A stretch of 64,000 nt of DNA, from the NCBI GenBank assembly GCA_029721515.1, contig CM056552.1, forward strand, positions 12,797,001 to 12,861,000, in the 5' to 3' direction. Shown here one piece after another: positions 1-10,309 of this stretch. Source of the stretch: Synanceia verrucosa. Lineage: Eukaryota > Chordata > Actinopteri > Perciformes > Synanceiidae. The position numbers were made by a program, and so were the translations under genes. Below the pieces are notes generated by a model that was not told the DNA's origin, did not search any database, and was given only the letters and a program-made list of their open reading frames with translations. Each line of letters opens with the position of its first letter. The stretch's first letter is position 1.

Positions 1-865
1 GGACGGACTACATCCCTTTATATTCCTGATACCAGGATTACATCATTTTGTGTTCGACAAAATGAAAAAATAAAAAACATAAAAAGAACTCTGCTGTAAG
101 TCTCTTATGTCGATTGGGACCACAATCAGTTGAAATAACTGTACATATAATTTAACTCCTGGTTACTAGAAACCAGATGCACCCATGAGGACCTCAACCA
201 TGCATAAGAGGGCACAGACACACAAACAAACCTCTGACAATAAATAATTCAAGTGTTTAAAGGTGCAGACAGAATGACAGTCAGTGATAGTGAGGGCGAG
301 GTAGACCGGGTCACAGCTCCAGTCTTTGGGTTTAGTTTATATACAGGAACATCTTAAAAATCATGCAGAACTAGTGATCATCATCAATAATTTTATTTTA
401 ATTCATATATAAGAGAATTGCAAGCACCAAACTGTTAGTGGACCAAAGGTCAGAGGCATCTCCTCTAGAATAAAGTGTCAGACAGTACACAACTGCTAGG
501 TAGCTATTTGACAAGAGTTAATGAAGTACATGAGGTGTTTTTGGTAAAGTGAGATAAAAAAAAAAAAAATCAAGAAAGAAACAAGAAATGTAGGTTTCAC
601 ATTTCCAAATGACGTGGAATATCTGTAAATGGACATATATATGAATGCAACATGTTATATTAAATATGAAATTGATGTAAAATTAAAATGACGTGTTGAT
701 ATGATATGAATTTGTTTTTCAAAGGTGAGTTATAATAATTAATGTGTGAAAACATTTCACACATGCTTTTTTTGTAAAAAAAAAAAAAAAAAGGAGAGAG
801 CTCAAACACCAAAAGAAATAAAAACATCAGAGGAAAAAAAAAAAACATGCAATAGTTAGACTTAC

Positions 866-961
866 CGTGCTCCCCATGAACAGTCCTGTGTTCATCCAGC
901 CTTAGTAAACAACTCTCTGTCTCTGTTGGTGTAACAGTACCCGGGTGCCACAGTAACACGC
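866..961 (-). other. Candidate orphan exon, unrecognised
   Basis: On the minus strand a 96-nt stretch sits between a strong acceptor (long T tract then CCAG) and a strong donor (G|GTAAGT). Only one frame is open, entering and leaving in phase 1, and it reads VLLWHPGTVTPTETESC and onward for 32 codons. I do not recognise the product. It lies downstream of the candidate receptor gene at 4620-6570 on the same strand, but that gene already has a terminal exon with a stop, so this would belong to something else. It may be a chance match to splice signals. Confidence 0.2.
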
Positions 962-1035
962 CTGGAAAAAAAAAAAAAGTTCCACAACAGCGTTAAAAAT
1001 TCAGCAGTGGAATCACAGAGTTATCTGCCTCCCAC

Positions 1036-1105
1036 TGTGTGTGTGTGTGTGTGTGTGTGCGCCACAGCGACAGCAGAGGAGAAACAGATAACTGAAGTTA
1101 GAGAG

Positions 1106-1151
<46 letters not shown>
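1036..1151. repeat. Two (TG)n microsatellites
   Basis: TG tracts at 1036-1059 and 1109-1151 are separated by about 50 bp of unique sequence. Open frames across them are products of the dinucleotide repeat. Confidence 0.95.
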
Positions 1152-1154
<3 letters not shown>

Positions 1155-1389
1155 TGGTCACTTCCTGTTTGACTCAAAAGACAATTTGTCTTCGTGAAAC
1201 AGTTCAGTCATATCAAACATTACATGATAATGTGTTTTCCCTCCATCTAGGTTTAAAGTCAACTTAAAGATTAATTTATTATAATTTTGTGGTCATGAAA
1301 GCAAAATAATGAAAACATAGTGGACTGTAAACCTTTGGGTATTTAGTTTAGTCGCTAACCTGAAAGCTACATATCAGAGAGTACAGTTT

Positions 1390-2030
1390 GCTAATGAAGG
1401 AAAGTTTACAAACTAGCGGATAAAGGACTAGTGATACAAAGGACTAATGAACTACTAACTAGCCAGCTAATAAATGATCAGTTAGCTAGCAAGCTAAATA
1501 GCCAGCTGATAAAGGATCAATTAGGTAACTGGACAACTGATAATGGATTAGGCATGCTAACTTGCCAGCTGATAGAGGACCACCTAGCAAGCTGAGAAAG
1601 GCTCAGTTAGTTAGATAGCTAGCCTACTCATACAGGATCAGTTAGCTAACAAGGTGGTAAGTTCATCAGTTAGCTGGATACCTAGCCAACTGATAAAGGA
1701 TCAGTGGACAAGCTACCCAACTGATAAAGCGTCAGTGAACTAGCTAGCCGACTGAAAAAGAATCAGTTAGCTAGAAAGTTAACTAGCCAGCTGATAAAGG
1801 ATTAGTTAGCTTGCATGCTAATTAGCCAGCTGACACAACTAGCTAACTAGCAAGTTGATAAAGGATAATTTAGCTAGATAGCTATCCTACTCATAAAGGA
1901 TCAGTTAGCTACCAAGATAGTATTTTCAAAAGGATTAGTTAGCTAGATAGCTAACTGACTGATAAAGGATCTGTTAAGTAGCTAACTAGCCAAATGAATA
2001 AAAAAGATTGGTTAGCTAGCTAGCTTTTAA
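1390..2030. repeat. Degenerate tandem repeat rich in GCTAGC
   Basis: A unit of roughly 30-45 bp recurs many times with heavy divergence. Its core is a run like CTAGCCAGCTGATAAAGGAT followed by CAGTTAGCTAG. It looks like an old, decayed minisatellite. No coding potential is seen. Confidence 0.8.
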
Positions 2031-2287
2031 GGCCTAATGTTCAAAGTTTCTGTTCTTTCCATACTTCCCATTCACTGTCTATGTGAGCAGATATGTGCAA
2101 TGCATTCTGGTATCGTAGCGGTGTTTCAAGAGACAGGTCGTCATGGTGGCCATGCCTCATTTGCATAAAGTTGAGGTACAACTTACTATTTTTTAAAAAT
2201 TAAGAGATATTTAACAACTGCCTGGCTTATTTGTCTGGCATATAAAGTTTTCAGAAACACAGTTTGGTGAACTACCCTCCCCCCCCC

Positions 2288-2319
2288 AACACACATATAC
2301 ACACACCCACACACACACA

Positions 2320-2392
<73 letters not shown>
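2288..2392. repeat. Long (CA)n microsatellite
   Basis: Imperfect CA tract of about 105 bp, preceded by a run of C. Reading frames through it encode only alternating Cys-Val. Confidence 0.97.
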
Positions 2393-2396
<4 letters not shown>

Positions 2397-2990
2397 TGGC
2401 ATGAGTTGACATGGAAAATTAGATTATAGAGAACACACATCACTTCCTCTGAGTATCTCTTACTGAAACACATCACACATGTTTAGATTTCATCTACCCA
2501 CTCAGTTTAAAAGTTAAAAATTCTAGAGGAGGAGTTTCCTCCCAGATCAGCAACACCTCATCCAATCCAGTGAGTCTAAAGCACATTTCTACTCAGTTAC
2601 CAGCACAGAAATCTGATCATCAACCCCTTTAGGAGAGCCTTCAAGGTTTTTGTAAAAAAAAATGGAGATCACAGGGACACCACACAGTGCATGGGCACAT
2701 GAGGGCTAAGATCCTTCCTGATCACTTGGAAGAAAAGGGGTAAGAAGGTAATAATAATAGCTATAATAATAAAGATTCACAATACATACTAAATAAAAAG
2801 GAATAAATGTATTTTTAATGGAAAATGAAATGTTAATTTAACACAACAGTTAAAAAAATAGCATGTGAATTTATGTAACTATGGATATGACTTTTAAAGT
2901 ATGTTATACTGTATATAAATAGATAAAAATGAGTAAAAAAAATAAAAATTCCTGTGCAAATTAGTTATTGAAAGAAATGGCAGTGACGGT
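2393..2990. other. Intergenic, nothing recognised
   Basis: AT-rich DNA without a credible exon, RNA gene or repeat that I can name. Confidence 0.6.
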
Positions 2991-2991
2991 A

Positions 2992-3412
2992 ATGAGACTA
3001 TGTTGATGGCTGAAGGGTGGGAGTTTGAGTTTGCCCTTCTTATACACTTCTGTGTTGTGAACACCCAGGTACGTGTAGGTCTCCACCATGTCAATGTCCA
3101 GACCCTGGATGTTTACCGGTGCAGTCTGGGATGTCTTCCTCCTGTGGAAGTCAAAGACCATCTCCTTGGTCTTACTGGTGTTGAGCTGCAGATGGTTACG
3201 CTCACACCAGTCGACAAAGTCAGTGATGATAGTCCTGTACTCCAGATCGTCCCCCTCAGATACATATCAAAAAATGGTTGTATCATCATTGAACTTCTGG
3301 AGGTGACAGCTCCCAGAGTTGTAGCTGAAGTCTGATGTATACAGGGTGAAGAGAAAGGGGGAGAGCACTGTTCCCTGCGGGGCCCCTGTGCTGCAGACTA
3401 CCATGTCCGACC
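2992..3412 (-). pseudogene. Non-LTR retrotransposon reverse transcriptase relic
   Basis: Read on the minus strand, this encodes the end of a LINE reverse transcriptase. It starts with GAPQGTVLSPFLFTLYTSDF, then SYNSGSCHLQKFNDDTTIF, an in-frame stop, then TDFVDWCERNHLQLNTSKTK, EMVFDFHRRKT, and QGLDIDMVETYTYLGVH. The PQG and YLGV motifs are typical of fish CR1/L2/Rex-type elements; which family is not certain. The catalytic YxDD motif is reduced to FNDD. The stop, and an internal deletion after the YLGVH motif, show that it is dead. No target-site duplications were identified. Confidence 0.85.
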
Positions 3413-3500
3413 AAGGGTGGACAAAGTACTCAACTCCAGTACTTGAGTCAAAGTATTGATGGCCTTGGTCAAATCTTACTCAACTACAGGTAAAGTCTCC
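3412..3500. repeat. Dispersed repeat fragment (AGTACTTGAGT type)
   Basis: The sequence GGGTGGACAAAGTACTCAAC and what follows matches a short element very common in teleost genomes. Related copies appear at 18725-18850 and 32096-32345. Confidence 0.5.
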
Positions 3501-4600
3501 CTCTGCAGGCAAACTGATATCAGCTCAGTTCACTTGCTGTTCATTTTTAGTTGCTTTGAAAAAACTAGTTAACTTCTCTGGATACATGGTTTGTTTTTGT
3601 CTGTTTGTTAACTACCATTTGAAAGACAAAGTTGTGATTGTTTCTAGTGCCATACCGGCATTTTGAAAGAATGGATCCTTAATTTCAGACAGAAGCAATT
3701 CCCTCTGTCATATTTAGCATTGTATAAACATAACAAGTTTTGTTTCTTTTTTCAGACTTAGGGGTGCATCACCAGAGGACACAATATTATCACGATACTT
3801 AAATGTCCTATTGTAAGTGAGATTTTCATGTCTTTTATACTCTAAAGCAGTGTTAATAAATATTGTCAAAGAATAAAAACTCTCAAACCACAGAGAAATC
3901 CACACAGCATGTATTCAGAAACTGAAAGAAGTCCTCAGGATTTCTGTTCATTTGTGACGTCACGACAATTTATCAACCATATAATAGTTTCAATTCTAGA
4001 TGCCCCAGTTTATTTCTTGTTGCAGCGGTTGTGAATGACACTGGCTGACAGGAACTTAATTTTTTTTTGTACATCAAATCATGTAAACATTTTGTTCTAG
4101 AAAATACAAATATGAACATGGTAGTTTGTTGAAGATGTTTCAACTCTCATCCAAAAGGCTAGGATGTTCAATTGACTCTTTCTTGCTCTTTGTATGAACG
4201 CTTTGAGTGCTATTGACAGATTTCACCATCAAAGTGTTTTTTTCTGCAGCAGGTCTCCCACAGCCTCTCAGTAATTTAATTAACCTGGAAATGATCACAG
4301 TATGTCAGTCACGATGTGCTTTAAAACATTTTGAAGTGGTATTTCAACAGGATATATTGTGATTTATGACCTTTTTCAACTGCAAATGATGCAGCTTGTA
4401 AACATCTGTTTTATCTAAAATGATGCAGTTTTCACTCATAGTTTTTTTTAATCACATATCTTGAGGTCAGAGGTCAAGGATTTTTTTTGCCATGCCAGTT
4501 TATCCTTGACAAAATTTTGTGTCATTTTGGAGCACTGACTGTTTCCCACCCCATTTAAATGTTATTCACTTTAAAACAAAGGCCCTTTTTCAGGGAACAG
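3500..4600. other. Intergenic, nothing recognised
   Basis: AT-rich DNA with no exon, RNA gene or named repeat that I can support. Confidence 0.5.
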
Positions 4601-4619
4601 GTTATTTCTTTATTTGTCT

Positions 4620-6570
4620 TTAAAGGTGCGACTCATTATGCTCCTCATCTTCCCAGGATGCACTGCAGTGGGCGTCCTGAGAGGTTTGCTGGGATGGCTC
4701 AATTATTTGATCCTGCTGAGTGGAAGGACCAGAAGGAGGAGGGGTGGCTGCAGTGGAGGACAACAACGTAAATTCAGTACTGTAGAACATATGATATATA
4801 ATAAGGTAACATATAAATCAAAAAAATCCAAGAAATAAAAATAATAATAATAATAATAATAATGACAAAATCAAGCGAGGGAAATGTTCATATTTTACTG
4901 TTTTAATTTTATTGCTCTTATTGTAATTTATTTATTTATTTGCTTCATTTTTTTATGTACCCTTTGTAATTTGATCAACTGCTGTCACCTTAAATGTGCT
5001 CTATAAATAAGTTTGACTTGACTAAAATACATTATATCATGGGCTTCTGTTCATTAGGACATGAATGTTTTCTCACCTGCAGAAGGAATAGTAAGAGAGA
5101 TCCATTTCCACAGTTTATTCTGAAGAGTGTCCACTGCTGTCAGAGAGAAACAAATCTATCAATCTTCAGTCAAAGTTACATAAAACATTAATAATTCTCA
5201 TTTTCATCAGAGCTTCAAGTAGAAAATGTCTGCAGAATAAGTTTAAAGTGAAAATGCAGCTGACCACCTCCTTCCCTCCCACCATCAAGTCTTTCTCACT
5301 TTACATTTTTAATGAACCTTTTTCCCCACACACCTTTTTCATTTGACTGGTCTGCACAGAAATACGGTTTAATATTCCTACCTCTGCTGGGGCGAGAAGC
5401 TGCTGTGGAAAATTCTGATCCACCTTCTCCTCCAAGGTCTTCTGTTCTTACTGGTTCTTCTCCAACTCCCTCTGCAGACTCTGCTTCAGGTTCTACCTGG
5501 AGAAAGATTCGGTCCAGCAGGTGGTCCAGCACATGTTGGGCATGGGCTGGATTGGTTCTGATGGTCAGGACATTAGCCGTTTGTCCTGCTGAGATCCGCA
5601 GCTCTGTGAGGTTTCTGTGGAAACCAGAGAGATGCTTCAGCACTCTGTTGTTTGTAGAAGCTGGTAGATTTAGTAATCTGGCCAAGACTCATCCTCCAGC
5701 TAACTGCTAGCAAGTGTTGATTTTAACATGCTCATCCCAGCTTCAAAGCACATCTGGCTTCAGGAAACATTCATCTCAAACATGCACAGTCAGATCAGAT
5801 TGAGGTCAGATCACCATGAATGAACTATAGACCTCTTCCTCCAAAGGGTCTCTCTGCTGCTGTTGTAGTCTGCAACAAAATCTGAATGTTGTGCTCACAT
5901 GTTGCGGGCAACAGGAGGAAGATGAGCTAGATTCAACCAAACTAGGTTAAAAAAAACAGTCATAATGCTCAAGATCGAGTTTGAAAACATCAGCACAGAG
6001 ATGGGAGGAAGTTTGATGTGAAGTTTGTAGTCTGACTAGCATTGACCAACCACCTTTGAGTGTGCTTTGGTAGAATGCAGTAAATCACCTGATGATAATT
6101 TAAACTATATTGGCCTTATGTGAAGAATGAAGCACAATATTCCACCACTGTTTACCTACCAGAGAAGAAGGTGCTATTGATGAAGCTCTTGTTATGCTGT
6201 TTATTGAAGATGAAAGAGTGTTTTTGTGTGGCACAAACCATTCTCTTTATGCAGTATTATAGAATTTCTAATAAAGCAAATGTTTGAATAAAGACCAGTA
6301 TGATGATTTTACTTTTCATTGGTTAAAAATTAGATTGTAAACTGGTGTTTTATGAAACAATCCGGTCTCTCAATTTCAGACTCATGTGTCACCTGGGCTC
6401 AGATATCAGTTCATACCTGCTTCTGTTGTTTCTGAGCATCCAGCAGAGAACCAGCAGAACCACCAGGATCAGCAGCAGAACCAACAGAGACACCAAGAAG
6501 AGTTCAGAGGTCATTGTTGATATCTGAACAACAGTGGGCAGAGATCGGCTGTGATCCTCAAAACAACAAT
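4620..6570 (-). CDS. Candidate single-pass receptor, TM and cytoplasmic exons (TNFR-like tail)
   Basis: Four splice-bounded exons on the minus strand join in one phase-consistent frame: 6570-6417, 5614-5382, 5136-5077 and 4747-4620 (stop TAA). The first encodes a juxtamembrane stretch (CCFEDHSRSLPTVVQ), then a hydrophobic helix of about 24 residues (FLVSLLVLLLILVVLLVLCW) and a basic stop-transfer RNNRSR. The second gives an acidic, low-complexity segment. The last contains PSQQT, which fits the PxQxT TRAF-binding consensus, then CSASWEDEEHNESHL at the C-terminus, similar in layout to the acidic tails of TNFRSF9-type receptors. The first exon enters in phase 1, as exons after extracellular modules often do. 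No signal peptide or cysteine-rich ectodomain exon was found upstream, where L1 and SINE insertions lie. An AATAAA follows the stop by 6 nt. An Ig-superfamily receptor is an alternative. In the second exon another frame reads coiled-coil-like (NLKQSLQRELEKNQ) but has a stop. Confidence 0.4.
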
Positions 6571-6837
6571 CTGTTTAGGAGAGGAAAAAGATTAACATCA
6601 AAGTTTAGAGTTAATTAAAATTTTCATCCTTTTATCAAAGAAAAGCTAAAACTTGCAGTTGCTCCACAGTTCAATCAAATTACAGCAGTCTGACACAACA
6701 TTGGAATCAGCACAAAGTCTGTTTATTTATTTATTTATTTATTTTTGTAGAGCTTTTGACTGTTTCCACAGAACCTCAACCTTTTGGAAAACTGAAATTT
6801 TCTACATCTGCAAAAAGATATCCTGGAAAAAAGTGTG

Positions 6838-8195
6838 TCAGTTAATGTAGACCATGAAGACCATGTGATGATGATAGAAAGCTCCAGAACAAATACTACA
6901 TGGACTTTCCAGTGCAAGTGTTTTCTTTCTAATTTTGTTCTTTTTTTTTGTGATCATTTTTTTATTGAAAGGGCACCCCCAATAAACATGCATGAATGAC
7001 CCCTGGACATAAAGTGGGCAAAGATCGCAGTCTGGGAATGTGGTGATCTTCATGGAATAACATCTTCTAGGGGTGAGGTATATCCTATGAACATACTTGT
7101 AATGTATCAATTGATGATTGGGGTTTTTGGAACTTGTAAAGTTTGAAACCAAACCCACTGTGGGTCCTTCTGAAGTGAAAACATCATATGCCTCTTAGCT
7201 GCTCTCAACTGCAAATGGAAAAAAAAGATGAACCTGGAAGATCAAAATCAGCCTACAAGTCATTAAAAGCTCGTAAACCATGGAGACTATATCTTTTAAT
7301 ATATTCACTCTCCTATTCTTCCAATGCAATTCAATGCAGAAATGAAAAGGGTTTATTACTCGAAAGAAGTGAAAAATTTTTGAAATGATAAGATTTACAA
7401 TCTGTGCCACAATACTTCATTAGAGTACGGTTAGATGTGAGTGAGAATGAAATAATAGGGCCTAGACGTAATTTAGCTTTTTTCAATGGAGTATTAGTAT
7501 ATACCAGATCTTGGAACCTGTGAGGTAGTGCAAGATTCTCCTCAATTAGTCTCCAAGAACCAGAGGAACTAGGGTTGAACCATGTAGATAGAGGGCATAG
7601 CACATAAGATCAGAAGTAGATTTTAAAATCTGTAAGAGCTAGCCCTCCCTTGTATCTTGTCCCATTGGATAGTTGTGAGTTTTAGGCGTGGTCTTTTTCC
7701 CTTCCTTATGAATTTAGAGAAGCATTGTCACCTCACAGGAAGAAGGTACCGGGTTCGATTCCCGGCCCGGGGCCTTTCTGTGTGGAGTTTGCATGTTCTC
7801 CCTGTGTCTGCGTGGGTTCTCTCCGGGTACTCCGGCTTCCTCCCACCATCCAAAAACATGCATGGGGATTAGGTTAATTGGCTAATTTAAATTGACCGTA
7901 GGTGTGAATGTGAGTGTGAGTGGTTGTCTGTCTCTATGTGCCCTATGATGAGGTGGAGACTTGTCCAGGCTGTACCCTGCCTTTCACCCTAAGACAGCTG
8001 GGATAGACTCCAGCCCACTGGGTAGCGCAGACACAGCCTGTGCCATGTCTGCCATTGCTGAGAGATTTGCGTATAAAACCTTGATCATATTAATAAAATA
8101 CCTATCTAGACCAAATTTGTCCAACGCGGTCCAAAGATAATCCCATTCTAATCAGTCAAAAGCTTTTTCAGCATAGATAGAACCAAGCAGGGGGT
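6838..8195 (-). mobile_element. L1-type LINE ORF2 fragments, interrupted by a SINE
   Basis: Minus-strand translation gives pieces of L1 ORF2 in order. At 8195-8050 lies a reverse-transcriptase piece (EKAFD, then EWDYLWTALDKFGLDRYFIN). At 7720-7610 lies KGKRPRLKLTTIQWDKIQG, typical of the region after the RT. At 7603-6838 lies the C-terminal domain (RLGPIISFSLTSNRTL, then QLIHYKYVHRIYLTPRR and a CDLCPLY...HVYWGCPF zinc-knuckle-like end). Stops and frameshifts are frequent, and the middle of the RT is missing. A SINE of opposite orientation lies in the gap. Confidence 0.8.
7719..8045 (+). mobile_element. tRNA-headed SINE, copy 1
   Basis: The copy begins near the end of a tRNA-like head with the B-box-like GGTTCGATTCC at about 7751. 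It continues through the conserved body (GCATGTTCTCCCTGTGTCTG, CAAAAACATGCATGGGGATT) to a tail containing GACAGCTGGGATAGACTCCA. Three related copies lie in the opposite orientation at 12530, 26711 and 29031. The body resembles the widespread vertebrate V-SINE group, but that assignment is inference. Confidence 0.8.
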
Positions 8196-8224
8196 ATTAA
8201 TACTACTAGGTGCATGCATGATGT

Positions 8225-8365
8225 GCAACAAGCAGTGTTGTGCAAGGTACTGAAAATAGTAACTAGTTAAAGTTACTTCATTGAAAAAATAACTCAGTTA
8301 CTTTACCGATTACTTACATCAAAAGTAACTTACAGTTAAAAGTAACGTTTTAGTTACTCATAGGA
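8225..8365. repeat. Dispersed repeat with AGTAACT/AGTTACT motifs
   Basis: A short A/T-rich element contains many copies of AGTTACT and AGTAAC in both orientations, a composition common to a teleost interspersed family. Boundaries are approximate. Confidence 0.45.
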
Positions 8366-8390
8366 CCCTGAGAAGTGAGAGTTTACCTTA

Positions 8391-8642
8391 TGGTGTGTTC
8401 ACCGGAAGTCAGAACTTGGAGCTCAGATCAATGTAACTTCAAAGTTTAGTGCTCCCAGGTCTTCCTTACATATGTACAAAAAAACATAATGTAGCTGCTG
8501 TTTATGTGTGTAGCAAATAGCATGAATTCTATGTCAGGTTGGTTAATCCAACTTTCTGAGTTGGAGATCCGACTTCACGGGAGTTCTTATTTAAATTTTG
8601 ACTTAAAGCTGGAAATTCGTGTAGACGTGAACGCACCATGAG
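8391..8642. mobile_element. Foldback MITE-like element
   Basis: Imperfect terminal inverted repeats bound about 250 bp: ATGGTGTGTTCAC on the left and GTGAACGCACCAT on the right. There is no coding capacity. The flanking duplication is not clear. Confidence 0.6.
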
Positions 8643-8649
8643 TTGGATC

Positions 8650-10280
8650 ACAGAAACGTGAGGATGCCACTGCTGTTGCAGTGATATTAATGCTCTGTTT
8701 TACCGGCGATGTGTCGCCTGATGGTGGGAAAGTGGAGGGACGGATCAGTGTCTCCAACATAAACATTCTTACCTTTAATTTAGTGCTCGTTCTCCCACTT
8801 TGAGAATGCTACCTTTGAATTTCCCTGGCTCGTCGCTGTCTTGTTGTGTTTGACGCTAAGCGAGTTTCATTATAGCCAGTTCGTTGTGTTTAAGTTTTAT
8901 AAGATGTATCTCCAACCTAGTTGCAAGTACTCCAGCATACATCCCCATTCAGGAGGGAGAGAGGTCCATAGTTACCACAAACTGTCAAATCTTTATTTGG
9001 CTAGGACTGTAATTATAGCTGCTAAAATTCTAACGTTGTTCTTGATACAAAATGCTCTTTACAGGCAACATTTTTCCTTTGATCACTGTAATGGTTTTGA
9101 TAAATAATCAGGATGTTGTTCATGTTGTGGTTGTAATAAACCTTATAGCCTCTAGGGGACGCTAGCAGAAGATGAAATGTGTTTGTCCCACAAACGTGTT
9201 GCAGTAGATAGTGAAACAATACAAGACACAGAATATTTAACAAACAACAACACTGAACAACAAATCAAAGTGTATAAAGTAGAATAAGTAGGGAAATATG
9301 TAAAAGTTGGTAAGTAAACACGTCTTAAAATATGTACAAGACAATAATTAAGTGATGATTGTATGTTAAATAAGCATCAGTCAGCAAATAAATGAACAAA
9401 CAGAACAACTGGGGAAAAATGTTAAGAGATTGACAACTTACCTGCCTCTCCTGTTGGGATCCTGTCATTTGAAGTGAATCCGTTTTGTTGTTTGCTAGTT
9501 TGTGCAGAAATGATCATTCTGAGAAAGTTGAAAGAAAACATTCTGTTTTGGTTTAACTCCCTAAATCAACAACACAAAATAGTTTTCAGCTCCAGCAGCA
9601 TCTTCACATGGCAACCTTTTAAAATAACCCTTTTAATTCTGATAAACCAGAAACACTATTTGCCCTTTTTCGTCCTTTGCCATCAGCCATATATGTTGTT
9701 ATACAAATAGCATTTCATTCAAAGGACTAATCACCAAAGAAATATCTCATGGCTTTTCAATATATGTTATATTTAATTCTATTTTTTATTTTCCATTTCA
9801 AAATACTGTTTCCTTTGTCTATTTCTATTTTTTATTTACAGCCTTATTGACCTCAGAAGACTTTTGTTTTCAGTACAGTCACATCAGCATCATCTAGTGG
9901 ATGTCAGAGGAACTGCAGGACACAGGATGTTTGTCAGCATGTTCTTTACTCTTATTAACACGATCATTGAGTCACTGAATATTTTTTTTCAAACTAAAAT
10001 GCACAGGAGAAGACTACTTAGAAAAATCTTTCTCTCAAATGTTTTCATATTAAAGCACCATCAGACACACAGTCATCGTTATATTAATCTGTAGCATTAT
10101 CATAAAATATCATACATGAAAACGTACACTGAAATGTACCCTGACAGAGAATTATTAGGCACCATGTTGATATAAATAAAGATTTCATTACAGCAAAAGT
10201 ACAAAATAACTGACGGATTATAAAATATGAGAATCTCTGAAAAAATGTTGTTAATACAACAATTAAATATTTAGACCGCA
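8650..10280. other. Intergenic; one splice-bounded candidate exon
   Basis: No gene is recognised. On the minus strand 9518-9442 is a 77-nt segment between a very good acceptor (TTTCTTTCAACTTTCTCAG) and a very good donor (GGCAG|GTAAGT), open in one frame as MIISAQTSKQQNGFTSNDR and on. It could be a cytoplasmic exon of a receptor-type gene or a coincidence. TTTATT at 9785 and 9831 could serve as poly(A) signals for PNP on the minus strand. Confidence 0.35.
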
Positions 10281-10309
10281 GGTGTGTGTGTGTGTGTGTG
10301 TGTGTGTGT
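10281..10309. repeat. CA microsatellite directly after the PNP stop codon
   Basis: On the minus strand the PNP stop TGA (10312-10310) is followed at once by ACACAC repeated about 14 times, at the very start of the 3' UTR. Confidence 0.95.

Noticed and set aside
2186..2476. Cys-Val-rich short proteins across CA/TG tracts here and at other microsatellites
   Set aside because: Pure dinucleotide repeat translations without other coding signs.
7745..7775. tRNA-gene-like B box (GGTTCGATTCC)
   Set aside because: It is part of a SINE head, with no complete cloverleaf and related copies elsewhere in the window.
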